This document shows positions 40,769 through 48,423 of a DNA stretch of 60,027 nt, piece after piece. Each line of letters begins with the position of its first letter. Within the stretch, counting starts at the first letter, position 1. The notes under the pieces were generated by a model. That model saw only the letters and a list, made by a program, of their open reading frames with translations, did no database searches and was not told the DNA's origin. The stretch comes from Bacillota bacterium. GTDB lineage: Bacteria; Bacillota; Clostridia; Lachnospirales; Cellulosilyticaceae. A program made the translations under genes and the position numbers. The stretch covers positions 1 to 60,027 of the forward strand of contig JAEYPM010000044.1 of the NCBI GenBank assembly GCA_023410675.1, written 5' to 3'.

Positions 40769-41422
40769 TTAAAAGAAAATCTGATCTATTATCTTATCTA
40801 TTTTACTTTTTGCACTTTCTATAGCTTCTGATTTTTCAGCTTCTGTAGTACCTGTCCCATCTATTAATAGCTTCTCACATTGACTTATACCAATAAACTT
40901 CATGGTATCTTCTACATAATTCAATCCTTTATCAAGAATAGGTTTCATGATCCATGGAATATTGGCACCTGAAGATTGAACATAGATAAAGGTACGTGGT
41001 TTATCACTTAACAGCCCTTCTGGCTTATCGTTTGTAAAAGTTATAGTTTTATCTGCCTGAATAATACAATCGATATAATCTTTAAGTACTGCTGGAAATG
41101 AAAGACTCCACATAGGAGAAGCTACAACATAAACGGATGCCGAAACAAACTGGTCACATAGTTTTGACATTTGCTTTACATCATTTTGCTCTTGCGATGT
41201 TAATTTTAAAAGGGCATCTGAAGTTACTAAAGTACTGCGATCACCAAAATAATTGTACTTTGGGCGTGGGATGTTGTCATTGTATAAATCTAATTCTTCA
41301 AGTTCTAAATCGTTATACTTTTCTAGAATACTATTAACTAATGCACGCCCTACTGTTCTACTTGAAGAGATTTCTTCTGGTTTTGAATTTGCAACGATAT
41401 AAAGTAATTTTTTCATTTTCAT
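40769..41422 (-). CDS. FMN-dependent NADH-azoreductase-like flavoprotein
   Basis: A 217-residue flavodoxin-fold oxidoreductase of the AzoR family, using NAD(P)H to reduce azo dyes and quinones. Typical elements are the N-terminal LLYIVANSKPEEISSSRTVG phosphate loop, VASPMWSLSFPAVLKDYID for the flavin and dimer contacts, and FIYVQSSGANIPW. ATG 41422 follows AAGGAGGA; extending to an earlier start adds 25 residues unlike AzoR. It probably forms a detoxification unit with the MarR gene downstream. Confidence 0.87.
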   Translation of the reverse strand: MKMKKLLYIVANSKPEEISSSRTVGRALVNSILEKYNDLELEELDLYNDNIPRPKYNYFGDRSTLVTSDALLKLTSQEQNDVKQMSKLCDQFVSASVYVVASPMWSLSFPAVLKDYIDCIIQADKTITFTNDKPEGLLSDKPRTFIYVQSSGANIPWIMKPILDKGLNYVEDTMKFIGISQCEKLLIDGTGTTEAEKSEAIESAKSKIDKIIDQIFF

Positions 41423-41463
41423 ACTTCCTCCTTCTTTATTACAGCTTATTATGTGTACTAAAG

Positions 41464-41841
41464 TCAGGAAATATTCAATACTGTAATCCAAAAGCATATT
41501 GCCACCAAAAAGGAAAGCGGTGTCATAATATATTTTTCTTTTATGCTCTTAGAAATAAAATTCATAAAAACGTTTAGTGAAAGATATGACGCAATGACAA
41601 TGCCTATAATCCTAGTTGTTTTGTAAGAAAACCATAATGGGATAATATTACCTGCTTGTAAAATGATGATTACAAAAAATACTTGAAGTATAAGTTGAAC
41701 ACTTAACACCACTCTAAGGTTCTTTGGAAATACTTTATATTTCCCTCCCATTGTTAATTCTCCAAGTGGCAAGCCGCAAATCAAAAGAATGCTCAATATA
41801 ATCACTATTGAAAATAAACCTGCACCAATTATAGCTATCAT
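41464..41841 (-). CDS. Small four-helix membrane protein, unknown function
   Basis: A 125-residue hydrophobic protein with four predicted membrane segments (residues ~3-25, 45-65, 72-92 and 103-123). No family recognised. The gene has a strong GGAGG seven bases before the ATG and ends 41 bases before the azoreductase start, so the two may be co-transcribed. The N-terminal half (GLPLGELTMGGKYKVFPKNL) is the only polar stretch. It may be the membrane partner of a MarR-controlled detoxification unit, but nothing in the sequence shows that directly. Confidence 0.65.
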   Translation of the reverse strand: MIAIIGAGLFSIVIILSILLICGLPLGELTMGGKYKVFPKNLRVVLSVQLILQVFFVIIILQAGNIIPLWFSYKTTRIIGIVIASYLSLNVFMNFISKSIKEKYIMTPLSFLVAICFWITVLNIS

Positions 41842-42213
41842 TTATCATCCTCCAAAAATTCAAATTCTCTTTCATTATATAGTACACTTCTAAATTTAAG
41901 AAATTAATCCTCTCATGAGATATAATACATATGGATGGGTTAATGGAACGATGAACGGATATTGATCATATCCAGAAGTAATGACTTTCTATCCATTACC
42001 ATATATTCTGGTCATATTGCAGAAAATTCCACATGTGAAATGGCCATCATAATACTTTCTTTGCCATAATGGGGCAAGAGACATTGCATACAATATTTTA
42101 AATTTACATTCTTGCTCCCCCCAGAGTCCCCTATTTCTACTGTGTGTGTTCTATTTCATAGAATTCATCACATAAGCTTACGCTCATTCTTGATTAAGAT
42201 TATTATACTTTTC
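41842..42213 (-). other. Gap with a possible coding remnant
   Basis: This ~370-bp stretch has no intact gene. On the minus strand, about 45 codons between 42080 and 41905 read as protein-like sequence (PLWQRKYYDGHFTCGIF, then VITSGYDQYPFIVPLTHPYV), interrupted by one TAG. No start or ribosome-binding site is present. I cannot name a family. It may be a decayed gene or a chance frame. Confidence 0.25.
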
Positions 42214-43293
42214 TTAATTTTTAATGTCTACTCTTTCATTTCCTCCTAGAAGAACAAATCCATCTGTCATGACCTCCATTACCTTTGTGAATAGTTTTGG
42301 TAATTCATCAGTCTTATCGTGTTTCTCTGTAAGATAGTCCACGATAACATCCGTAATTTCAGAGATAATTATAGCTCCTTCATCAAAACATTCTGATGCT
42401 GTAAGCCAAATTTCATTTTCACATTCTTTTCCCATACCCCTTAGAACACGGCTCATTTTATCAAAGCCACCACCATAGTATACTTTATCTGGCTCATTGA
42501 TTCCCTTTAATGCGTTGGGAACAGTAGGCACTGTAGCAAAAAAAGTTGTCATATGTGTAAGAATTTTATCATACTCCTCTTTTGAAAGTTCACGTTTTAG
42601 CTTAGGCAGATCTTTTAAAAATTTTTCAAATCCTATTCTCCCCACAAAACTCACTGGTGGTTTTAAAAACATTTCAGCTCGTTTAGCCAGTGCTTCATTT
42701 GCGATCTGGTATTTATTCTTCGACTCGTTCATTCTAATCGTACAGACCGTGTTTGGCTTGGAAAGGCCAGGATAACTACAGTCCCATGCATCACGCAGCT
42801 GTTCATATGTAAGTGTTTGCATATCTTTATGTCCACAGTCAAATAGATAAATACACTGGGCATCATCATCATAGCCAACCATCAAAACATAGTGAAAAGG
42901 AATATGCTCTCTATGATATAGTTTTGGATAGTATGGAAGATAGTACATATCCAGAGCCCCCAAAACTACTGGGAATCCAGCATCAATTTCTGTTTTTGCT
43001 TTTTTGATAGCCTGCTTAAACATCTTATATGTGTAATGCTTGTATTCAAATCCTACAATTGGTGCAAGAAATTCATACATCTGCTTTGTTCGTCCATCTC
43101 CAAGAGCAATCATTCGTTTTATGTCTGATTTTGGTGTTTTCATATAGCAAAATGATCCAAATGAAGAGAGAATAAAAAAGAAACTTGGTGGGAGTATTTC
43201 TAAAGTATCCCGAATATATAAATCCTCTATACCATTCCACATACATTCATAATCATCTGCATGATGCTTTAATGTAATCATTTTCCCTTTCAT
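42214..43293 (-). CDS. BtrH N-terminal domain protein (DUF4872-like)
   Basis: A 359-residue protein. The first ~150 residues resemble the BtrH/peptidase C39-like domain, with an early candidate catalytic Cys in DYECMWNGIEDLY and His in IPFHYVLMVGYDDDAQ followed by FDCGH. The second half (from ~190) is a helical DUF4872-like region. In butirosin synthesis BtrH transfers an acyl group from a carrier protein, but most relatives have unknown roles. ATG 43293 follows an AGGAGG that is part of a terminator-like hairpin (see 43294-43334). It lies downstream of the ADP-ribosylglycohydrolase gene. Confidence 0.78.
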   Translation of the reverse strand: MKGKMITLKHHADDYECMWNGIEDLYIRDTLEILPPSFFFILSSFGSFCYMKTPKSDIKRMIALGDGRTKQMYEFLAPIVGFEYKHYTYKMFKQAIKKAKTEIDAGFPVVLGALDMYYLPYYPKLYHREHIPFHYVLMVGYDDDAQCIYLFDCGHKDMQTLTYEQLRDAWDCSYPGLSKPNTVCTIRMNESKNKYQIANEALAKRAEMFLKPPVSFVGRIGFEKFLKDLPKLKRELSKEEYDKILTHMTTFFATVPTVPNALKGINEPDKVYYGGGFDKMSRVLRGMGKECENEIWLTASECFDEGAIIISEITDVIVDYLTEKHDKTDELPKLFTKVMEVMTDGFVLLGGNERVDIKN

Positions 43294-43334
43294 AAAAAAA
43301 CCTCCTGTTATTTTTATCATTCTAATAACAGGAG
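43294..43334 (-). terminator. Terminator-like hairpin containing the BtrH-like gene's ribosome-binding site
   Basis: On the minus strand CTCCTGTTATT and AATAACAGGAG form a perfect 11-bp stem, then G and seven T run straight into the ATG at 43293. The AGGAGG ribosome-binding site is the 3' arm of the stem. It would end transcripts from the upstream gene and hide the ribosome-binding site in any that read through. Confidence 0.75.
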
Positions 43335-43343
43335 TATAAAGCC

Positions 43344-44219
43344 TCACATCGTGTGAGAGTCAAGTTTTGTTGGTCCCTTATCGCTTATAAAATTAATCCA
43401 ATCATTATAAATAGAATGCAGCTTATCATCAAGATAGGAAAGAGCTTTTTCTTTGATCTCTTCAGGAACTCCATAATATGCTTCTGCAATAGCTCCTGTG
43501 ATAGCAGCTACAGTATCACTATCGCCACCTATTGAAATGGCATTACGGATTGCATCTTCAAAAGAAGTTGATTCCAAAAATGCTTCAATAGCTTGTGGAA
43601 CAGTCTCTTGACATGTTTCATTAAATTGATAGGAATCCCTAATATCATCAATTCTAAAATCTAGACGATAATAATTATCCTTAATTTTTCTACGTATTTC
43701 ATCTTTAGTAAGTCCATGACGTGCCATATAAATTGCCACTGCAGTAGCCTCTGCACCTTTTATACCTTCTTCATGATCATGCGTCACTTCAGTGATAGCT
43801 TTAGAGAGTCTGCAAGCTTCACTTTCTTCCCTTGCTAAGAATCCTACTGGACTAATCCTCATAGCTGCACCATTTCCAAAGCTATTATAAGGCAGAGGCT
43901 CATCGCTAAAAACCCATTGTTCAAACATTCCACCATAGCCACAATTAGGATATTTACGCCCAATTTCCTGCATATACTTAATGGTCATTTTTTTAAGCAA
44001 CATGTAATAATCATTACTACTATCATTACCATTATCATATTCGCTAACTGAGAACTTGATTATTCTTTCTGTTTCCATAATGGCTTTTGCAACTGCAAGA
44101 GTCATGATACTATCATCTGTTGCCTCGCAATCTTTTGTAAAGAGCTGAAAATCTTTATTCCGATAATTATTAAATTCAAAGCGTGAACCAACTATATCCC
44201 CAATAATTGCACCAATCAA
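43344..44219 (-). CDS. ADP-ribosylglycohydrolase-family protein
   Basis: A 291-residue helical hydrolase of the ARH/DraG family, which removes ADP-ribose from proteins or other acceptors using two Mg ions. Metal-binding motifs are clear: GAIIGDIVGSRFEF at the start, EATDDSIMTLAVA (T34 D35 D36) and ISIGGDSDTVAAITGAIAEA near residues 225-245. The start is TTG 44219 behind GAGGGGAAAG. It lies near a PARG-type hydrolase, a kptA remnant and an NrtR-like gene, all connected to ADP-ribose or NAD. DraG controls nitrogenase reductase in some bacteria, but this gene is 30 kb from the nifH-like gene, so I do not link them. Confidence 0.9.
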   Translation of the reverse strand: MIGAIIGDIVGSRFEFNNYRNKDFQLFTKDCEATDDSIMTLAVAKAIMETERIIKFSVSEYDNGNDSSNDYYMLLKKMTIKYMQEIGRKYPNCGYGGMFEQWVFSDEPLPYNSFGNGAAMRISPVGFLAREESEACRLSKAITEVTHDHEEGIKGAEATAVAIYMARHGLTKDEIRRKIKDNYYRLDFRIDDIRDSYQFNETCQETVPQAIEAFLESTSFEDAIRNAISIGGDSDTVAAITGAIAEAYYGVPEEIKEKALSYLDDKLHSIYNDWINFISDKGPTKLDSHTM

Positions 44220-44263
44220 TATCTTTCCCCTCTTTCATTAAACCACTAGATCAAGTCAAGCTT

Positions 44264-44782
44264 TTACTTGTCTTCTCTTGGCGGAAGCTCATATTCTTTT
44301 AACTGCTTTTCGAGCCATATAACATCAAGCCATCTATCATTTTTATATCCTGTATTATGGCATATTCCAACTTCAATAAACCCAAAGGACTTGTGTAGTG
44401 CTATACTCCTATCATTTGGAAGCGTTATTCTTGCATAAGCAGTATAATAATTGTACTCCTTTAACCTTTCAAATAAACTTGCGTATAATACTTTTCCAAA
44501 TCCCTTACCTTGATAATTCGGCTTAATATAAATAGAAACATCTACACTATATTTATATGCTGACCGCTGGTGATGTTTTGAGGCATAAGCATAACCCACA
44601 ACTTTTCCATCTATCTCACATACAAGATAGGGATATTCACTTTTGATCCCTTCAACTCTTTCCGTAAATTCTTCTATTGTTGGAACATCTGTCTCAAATG
44701 TAATAACAGTATCTGTTATATAAGGTGTATAAATTTCAAGTATATCTGCTACATCTGTTTTTCTTACTGGTCGTATAATCAT
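44264..44782 (-). CDS. GNAT N-acetyltransferase, phosphinothricin acetyltransferase-like
   Basis: A 172-residue acetyl-CoA-dependent transferase. The sequence follows the Pat/YncA pattern: IIRPVRKTDVADILEIY, DTVITFETDVPTIEEFTERV, VVGYAYAS, the acetyl-CoA loop YQGKGFGKVLYASL and SIALHKSFGFIEVG near the end. These enzymes acetylate methionine derivatives or phosphinothricin-like amines. ATG 44782 lies eight bases after GAGGG. It sits between the ADP-ribosylglycohydrolase gene and the kptA remnant, with small gaps. Confidence 0.88.
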   Translation of the reverse strand: MIIRPVRKTDVADILEIYTPYITDTVITFETDVPTIEEFTERVEGIKSEYPYLVCEIDGKVVGYAYASKHHQRSAYKYSVDVSIYIKPNYQGKGFGKVLYASLFERLKEYNYYTAYARITLPNDRSIALHKSFGFIEVGICHNTGYKNDRWLDVIWLEKQLKEYELPPREDK

Positions 44783-44815
44783 ACTCATTTCCCTCAATAC
44801 CTTTCATTTATAGAT

Positions 44816-45101
44816 TTATATTTGTTTTAATGTCTGATCAATTTCTATATACTTATTGTCAATAAAATGAGCTAACAACACCTTTTCATTTCCCTTATAA
44901 AACTTAGTTCCTTCATCCCATGCATTTATAGAGTGAATAATAAGTAGCACAGGCTCTTCATCTCTTCGCTTGCCTACCTGAAGTGCTGTATCTATATCAA
45001 CAGACAGATGAATGTATTGTCTCCCTTTAGGTACCAATCCTGTTTCCATAATAAGTGGCAAGAATCTTCTAGGCGTCCCAACTTAATTGTACATAATCCA
45101 T
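44816..45101 (-). pseudogene. kptA: RNA 2'-phosphotransferase KptA/Tpt1, internally deleted
   Basis: KptA removes 2'-phosphate from RNA using NAD+, releasing ADP-ribose 1",2"-cyclic phosphate. The C-terminal half is well preserved (PRRFLPLIMETGLVPKGRQY, IHLSVDIDTALQVGKRR, KFYKGNEKVLLAHF), including the RxYxHLS motif. The start is also there: ATG 45101 with MDYVQLS, the usual N-terminus, behind AAGGTTGA. After seven codons the frame breaks (TAG) and about 100 codons, including the N-terminal nucleotide-binding residues, are missing. A deletion with frameshift therefore inactivated it. An internal ATG at 45061 could still give an 81-residue fragment. Confidence 0.8.
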
Positions 45102-45178
45102 TTATTATCAACCTTTCTTATTCTAATATCCATCTTTCATTTAATACGAAAGCAATTTTAATATTAGGTTTACTTTTA

Positions 45179-46039
45179 TTACAATAATGCACTTTTAAAC
45201 ACTCTTACTTTTTCTTTATCTTTGGATGTATCGTATATTGCAAATACAATTTTATCAAAAAGTGACTTATAATCATCTTCATATAATACTTTCTTGAAAT
45301 ATTGTGCTACATCCTCTGTTTTATTCTTGAAAACACCGCAACCATATGCTCCTAAAATTAAAGCACTATTATTATGTAATGCTGCAATGAGTAAAATTCT
45401 TTTAATCCTATTGATCATAACACTGTGAATATTTTCTATGTTTTCCTTTTCTCTTTCTCTGACAATCCCTGCATTTACCGCAGGTGCTGTTATAACGGAT
45501 ATGCAAAATGCATGATCTAGCAATTTGTTATCGTCATTTCTAAAAAACGGCACTATTGGTGAATAAATCATGTAGTCAGAATAAAGGCAAGTCTTAATCT
45601 TGTGATTATAGTCATACATCTCTTTCATTTGAGAAATACAGGGATAAAGAGCAGATGACCTAGCAAGGCTCTCTTCCTGAGCTTGACTACCACTTAAGAA
45701 CCCTCCTCCTGGATGTTTAGCTGATGCAAAGTTTAAACAAACAGTTTCATTAATCCCTTCATCAATAATGAGTCTTCTTGCTGCACTTATGGTTGTCTCA
45801 TCAGTTATCTCAATAGTAGGTTTTTTTGCTTCTCTTTCACTCCTTATTTTATTATATGCATTGTCTATTTTTAAAAAATCATGAGGCTTATAAAGTATAG
45901 TGTTGGTTATAGCAGTTTCTATATCTTTCTTTATATCTACTGTTTCACCATTCATGTTTGTATATAAACCTAACTCTAATATCTTCAATGTTTCAAGTGC
46001 AACCTTAGTTCTAGCTTCTCTATTTTGTAAATTATTCAT
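45179..46039 (-). CDS. PARG-type macrodomain protein (TIGR02452 family)
   Basis: A 286-residue protein of the microbial poly(ADP-ribose) glycohydrolase family. The catalytic signature GGG-x7-QEE is intact (HPGGGFLSGSQAQEESLAR, residues 109-127), preceded by VCLNFASAKHP. YPCISQM and the later ILGAYGCGVFKNKTEDVA complete the macrodomain. It should hydrolyse ADP-ribose chains or related conjugates in the cytoplasm. ATG 46039 lies seven bases after GGAGG. It is followed on the same strand by the kptA remnant and preceded by the NrtR-like gene. Confidence 0.9.
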   Translation of the reverse strand: MNNLQNREARTKVALETLKILELGLYTNMNGETVDIKKDIETAITNTILYKPHDFLKIDNAYNKIRSEREAKKPTIEITDETTISAARRLIIDEGINETVCLNFASAKHPGGGFLSGSQAQEESLARSSALYPCISQMKEMYDYNHKIKTCLYSDYMIYSPIVPFFRNDDNKLLDHAFCISVITAPAVNAGIVREREKENIENIHSVMINRIKRILLIAALHNNSALILGAYGCGVFKNKTEDVAQYFKKVLYEDDYKSLFDKIVFAIYDTSKDKEKVRVFKSALL

Positions 46040-46112
46040 AACCACCCCTCCAAATTATTCTTTGCACGTCCTTTGGCATCTTTCAAAGGTCTATGCCTAA
46101 GTACCCTTGTTC

Positions 46113-47015
46113 CTATAGGGTTCTCCAAGTATTATTAAATCTATACAATTTTGAAGGTCTGTGCCCAGCATCCTTCGTAAACTGATTTGTTTCAGTAACC
46201 ATATTTGCAATCTTTCTTCTAAAGGCAGCTGCAAGTAACTCCTTCCCAAGTATAACCTCATAAACCTGCTGTAATTCTGATAAAGTGAATAGTTCTGGCA
46301 TGAGGTTAAATGCTATGTCTGTATATTCAATCTTATTCTTCAGTCTTTCGATTCCATATAGAATCATTTTAGCATGATCAAAAGCAATTCCCGTTGAATC
46401 TATAACTTCTCTTGATACCTTTGCAAGGTTCCCTTCAACAGTTTGAACCACTTTTACAGTTGCAGACAATGTATCCGAACTATTACAAAGATTTATTGAA
46501 TACAACATTTCTACGATGTAACCTTTTTCAGTAGTTTTTTTCTTTTCTTCAGCTAAGCTATATGCGATATTAAACCATTTTGCATCATCTGCATCATCTC
46601 CTGCAACAATGTCTAGCTTAGTACTATCTGCAAGAGCCATATATGCACAACTTATTACTCTTGTTCTGGGGTCTCTACCAACATCCCCCCATGTATACAA
46701 CTGCTCCATATAAACATGATCAACATTAGTCTCAGTTTTAAGTTCGCGAACCGCAGCATCCTCCAAGCTTTCATGTGCTGATACAAAGCCTCCTGGCAAT
46801 GCCCACTCTCCCATAAAAGGATGATCTCCTCTTTTCACCATAAGAAGTTTGAGTGTCTTTTCAGGTAGTTTTCTATAATTCTCTTCATCTTTATTGACTA
46901 CAGTAAAAATCAACATATCTACAGTAACAGAAGGTCTTTCAAACCTACTTGCATCATACTGTTTAAGGAACTCTTCCTCTGATAACCCTTGTTTATTCTT
47001 TAGTAACTCACCCAT
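46113..47015 (-). CDS. Nudix-winged helix protein, NrtR-like
   Basis: A 300-residue protein with an N-terminal Nudix domain (residues ~30-160) and a C-terminal winged helix (~215-290, LFTLSELQQVYEVILGKELL, FRRKIANMVTE). This is the architecture of NrtR, a repressor of NAD genes that binds ADP-ribose. The Nudix box G76-x5-E82-x7-RELKTETNV keeps the G, E82, R90, E91 and E95, but T94 and N97 replace the usual E and G, so catalysis may be weak. Two identical palindromes lie directly upstream. The neighbouring PARG, KptA and ARH genes all generate or use ADP-ribose, so it may sense their product. Confidence 0.88.
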   Translation of the reverse strand: MGELLKNKQGLSEEEFLKQYDASRFERPSVTVDMLIFTVVNKDEENYRKLPEKTLKLLMVKRGDHPFMGEWALPGGFVSAHESLEDAAVRELKTETNVDHVYMEQLYTWGDVGRDPRTRVISCAYMALADSTKLDIVAGDDADDAKWFNIAYSLAEEKKKTTEKGYIVEMLYSINLCNSSDTLSATVKVVQTVEGNLAKVSREVIDSTGIAFDHAKMILYGIERLKNKIEYTDIAFNLMPELFTLSELQQVYEVILGKELLAAAFRRKIANMVTETNQFTKDAGHRPSKLYRFNNTWRTL

Positions 47016-47055
47016 TTTATCACCAACTTATCTATTAATATAGCTATTAGCATAG

Positions 47056-47094
47056 TGTTAATAACAATGTGTTTATATCAAAATGTTAATAACA
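47056..47094. promoter_or_regulatory. Two TGTTAATAACA palindromes upstream of the NrtR-like gene
   Basis: The 11-base palindrome TGTTAATAACA occurs at 47056-47066 and again at 47084-47094, with starts 28 bases apart, 40-80 bases before the NrtR-like start. The surrounding sequence also contains CTATTAAT twice. Repeated identical palindromes before a regulator gene suggest autoregulation. Confidence 0.5.
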
Positions 47095-47145
47095 TTATAT
47101 GGCTATTAATTTTACCTGTCAATACTCTTTCGGATTCAAAATAAT

Positions 47146-47187
47146 AAAAACAGCTTATGCAAAGCATGCTTTACACTAGCTGTTTTT
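47146..47187 (-). terminator. Terminator of the radical SAM unit
   Basis: AAAAACAGCT pairs with AGCTGTTTTT around a 22-base loop that contains a smaller GCAAAGC/GCTTT-like pairing. It is ~85 bases after the stop of the unknown partner gene, with A/T-rich ends on both strands. Confidence 0.65.
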
Positions 47188-47271
47188 ATTAATTGCTTAT
47201 TTTTTATTTTTAATTATCCTTTATTAGATTTCCCCTTTTTCAATTTCACTTTTATATATACCATGGCATGA

Positions 47272-48423
47272 TTATAGTACAGATATCCCATAAGATCGAA
47301 GCTTCTTCTCAATATCATCCCTAATTTCAGGAAGAATCCTTAATTCTAAATAGATACGACCATCCTCTTTTTTACAGGTCAAAGCACATGTATGATCATC
47401 AATCTTAACACAACAAGCACAATAATGCATGAAATCTATACGCTCGATCACTTCTACTTTAGATACTTTATTTACAAAGCATTCATATTCCTCTGGAGTA
47501 TACTCTATCTCTCCCGATGTAATCTCTTTTATTGCTTTAATTTTATTATCAAGCGACCCATTTTCCCACCTATCTGCGTTATACAAATTAAAAAGGTATA
47601 ACTGTTCGCATGGAAAGATTTCGTTACCATATTTCCCTCCACGCTGTTGTGGTAATATAAGACCACTACTGAGAAGGGTGCTAATTGCTAGAGCAATATT
47701 TTCTGTTGCAAACGTTATCCTTTCATACTTGAATAAATTATGGGAATAAGTGCATCCTTCAGTAAAACCTCCTTCACAATCTATACCGCCATCAATACCT
47801 ATTTCAGGAAAACGTTCAGCTATTTTTGAGGTTATGTAAGCTGCATATTCAAAAATAAATACCGGACCACACTCAAAATTAACTGTAAAATGTTCTCCTT
47901 TAATATTACTAATAAGTGTTTTACTATTGAAAACCAATCCCTCTGGTTCATAGTCTTCTAATGGCTCATAGTCTTCTTCATAAAACCTAATATCAAAATA
48001 AATCATCAAAGCTGGTCCATTTGAAAGAGGACTCGTTGTAGTCTTATGATAATTACAGATTAGTTCTTTCCCTCCTGGGCGAATTTTAGATAAATCGTAT
48101 AACTCTTTACGCAGCTCATGATAAAGTTTCTCTGGATGAATGCAACTTAAACTAATCTCAAAGTGTTCAATATCAGATCTTTTCAGAAGCTCACAGATCT
48201 TATCCATTTCATCAGGTTTATAATCTTCATTCCCACAATATATATATCCTAAAGAATTTACTTGACGCTCAGAATAGGAAATATGAATATTTGTCTTTCG
48301 GTCAATAATATTCAGCTGAATCAAATACCTAAACATTTCAGATATAAGCTCACGCTTTGGAAGTACAATATTATAAGTTGTGGATGAACCATCAATTTCA
48401 TAGCCTTTCCAATAAGTAAACAT
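47272..48423 (-). CDS. Unknown protein paired with a radical SAM enzyme
   Basis: A 383-residue protein with no family I recognise. It is acidic (for example a YEEDYEPLEDYEPEG stretch), has no membrane segment or signal, and contains scattered cysteines, with a cluster near the C-terminus (HYCACCVKIDDHTCALTCKK, residues ~340-360). Its ATG overlaps the stop of the radical SAM gene (TGATG), so the two are translated together and probably work together. The many ligand-like cysteines could bind zinc or an Fe-S cluster. A cargo or partner protein for the radical SAM enzyme is my best guess. Confidence 0.7.
   Translation of the reverse strand: MFTYWKGYEIDGSSTTYNIVLPKRELISEMFRYLIQLNIIDRKTNIHISYSERQVNSLGYIYCGNEDYKPDEMDKICELLKRSDIEHFEISLSCIHPEKLYHELRKELYDLSKIRPGGKELICNYHKTTTSPLSNGPALMIYFDIRFYEEDYEPLEDYEPEGLVFNSKTLISNIKGEHFTVNFECGPVFIFEYAAYITSKIAERFPEIGIDGGIDCEGGFTEGCTYSHNLFKYERITFATENIALAISTLLSSGLILPQQRGGKYGNEIFPCEQLYLFNLYNADRWENGSLDNKIKAIKEITSGEIEYTPEEYECFVNKVSKVEVIERIDFMHYCACCVKIDDHTCALTCKKEDGRIYLELRILPEIRDDIEKKLRSYGISVL

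Noticed and set aside
43344..44219. DraG-type control of the NifH-like protein by the ADP-ribosylglycohydrolase
   Set aside because: The gene is about 30 kb away among other ADP-ribose genes and no DraT is visible, so the link would be guesswork.
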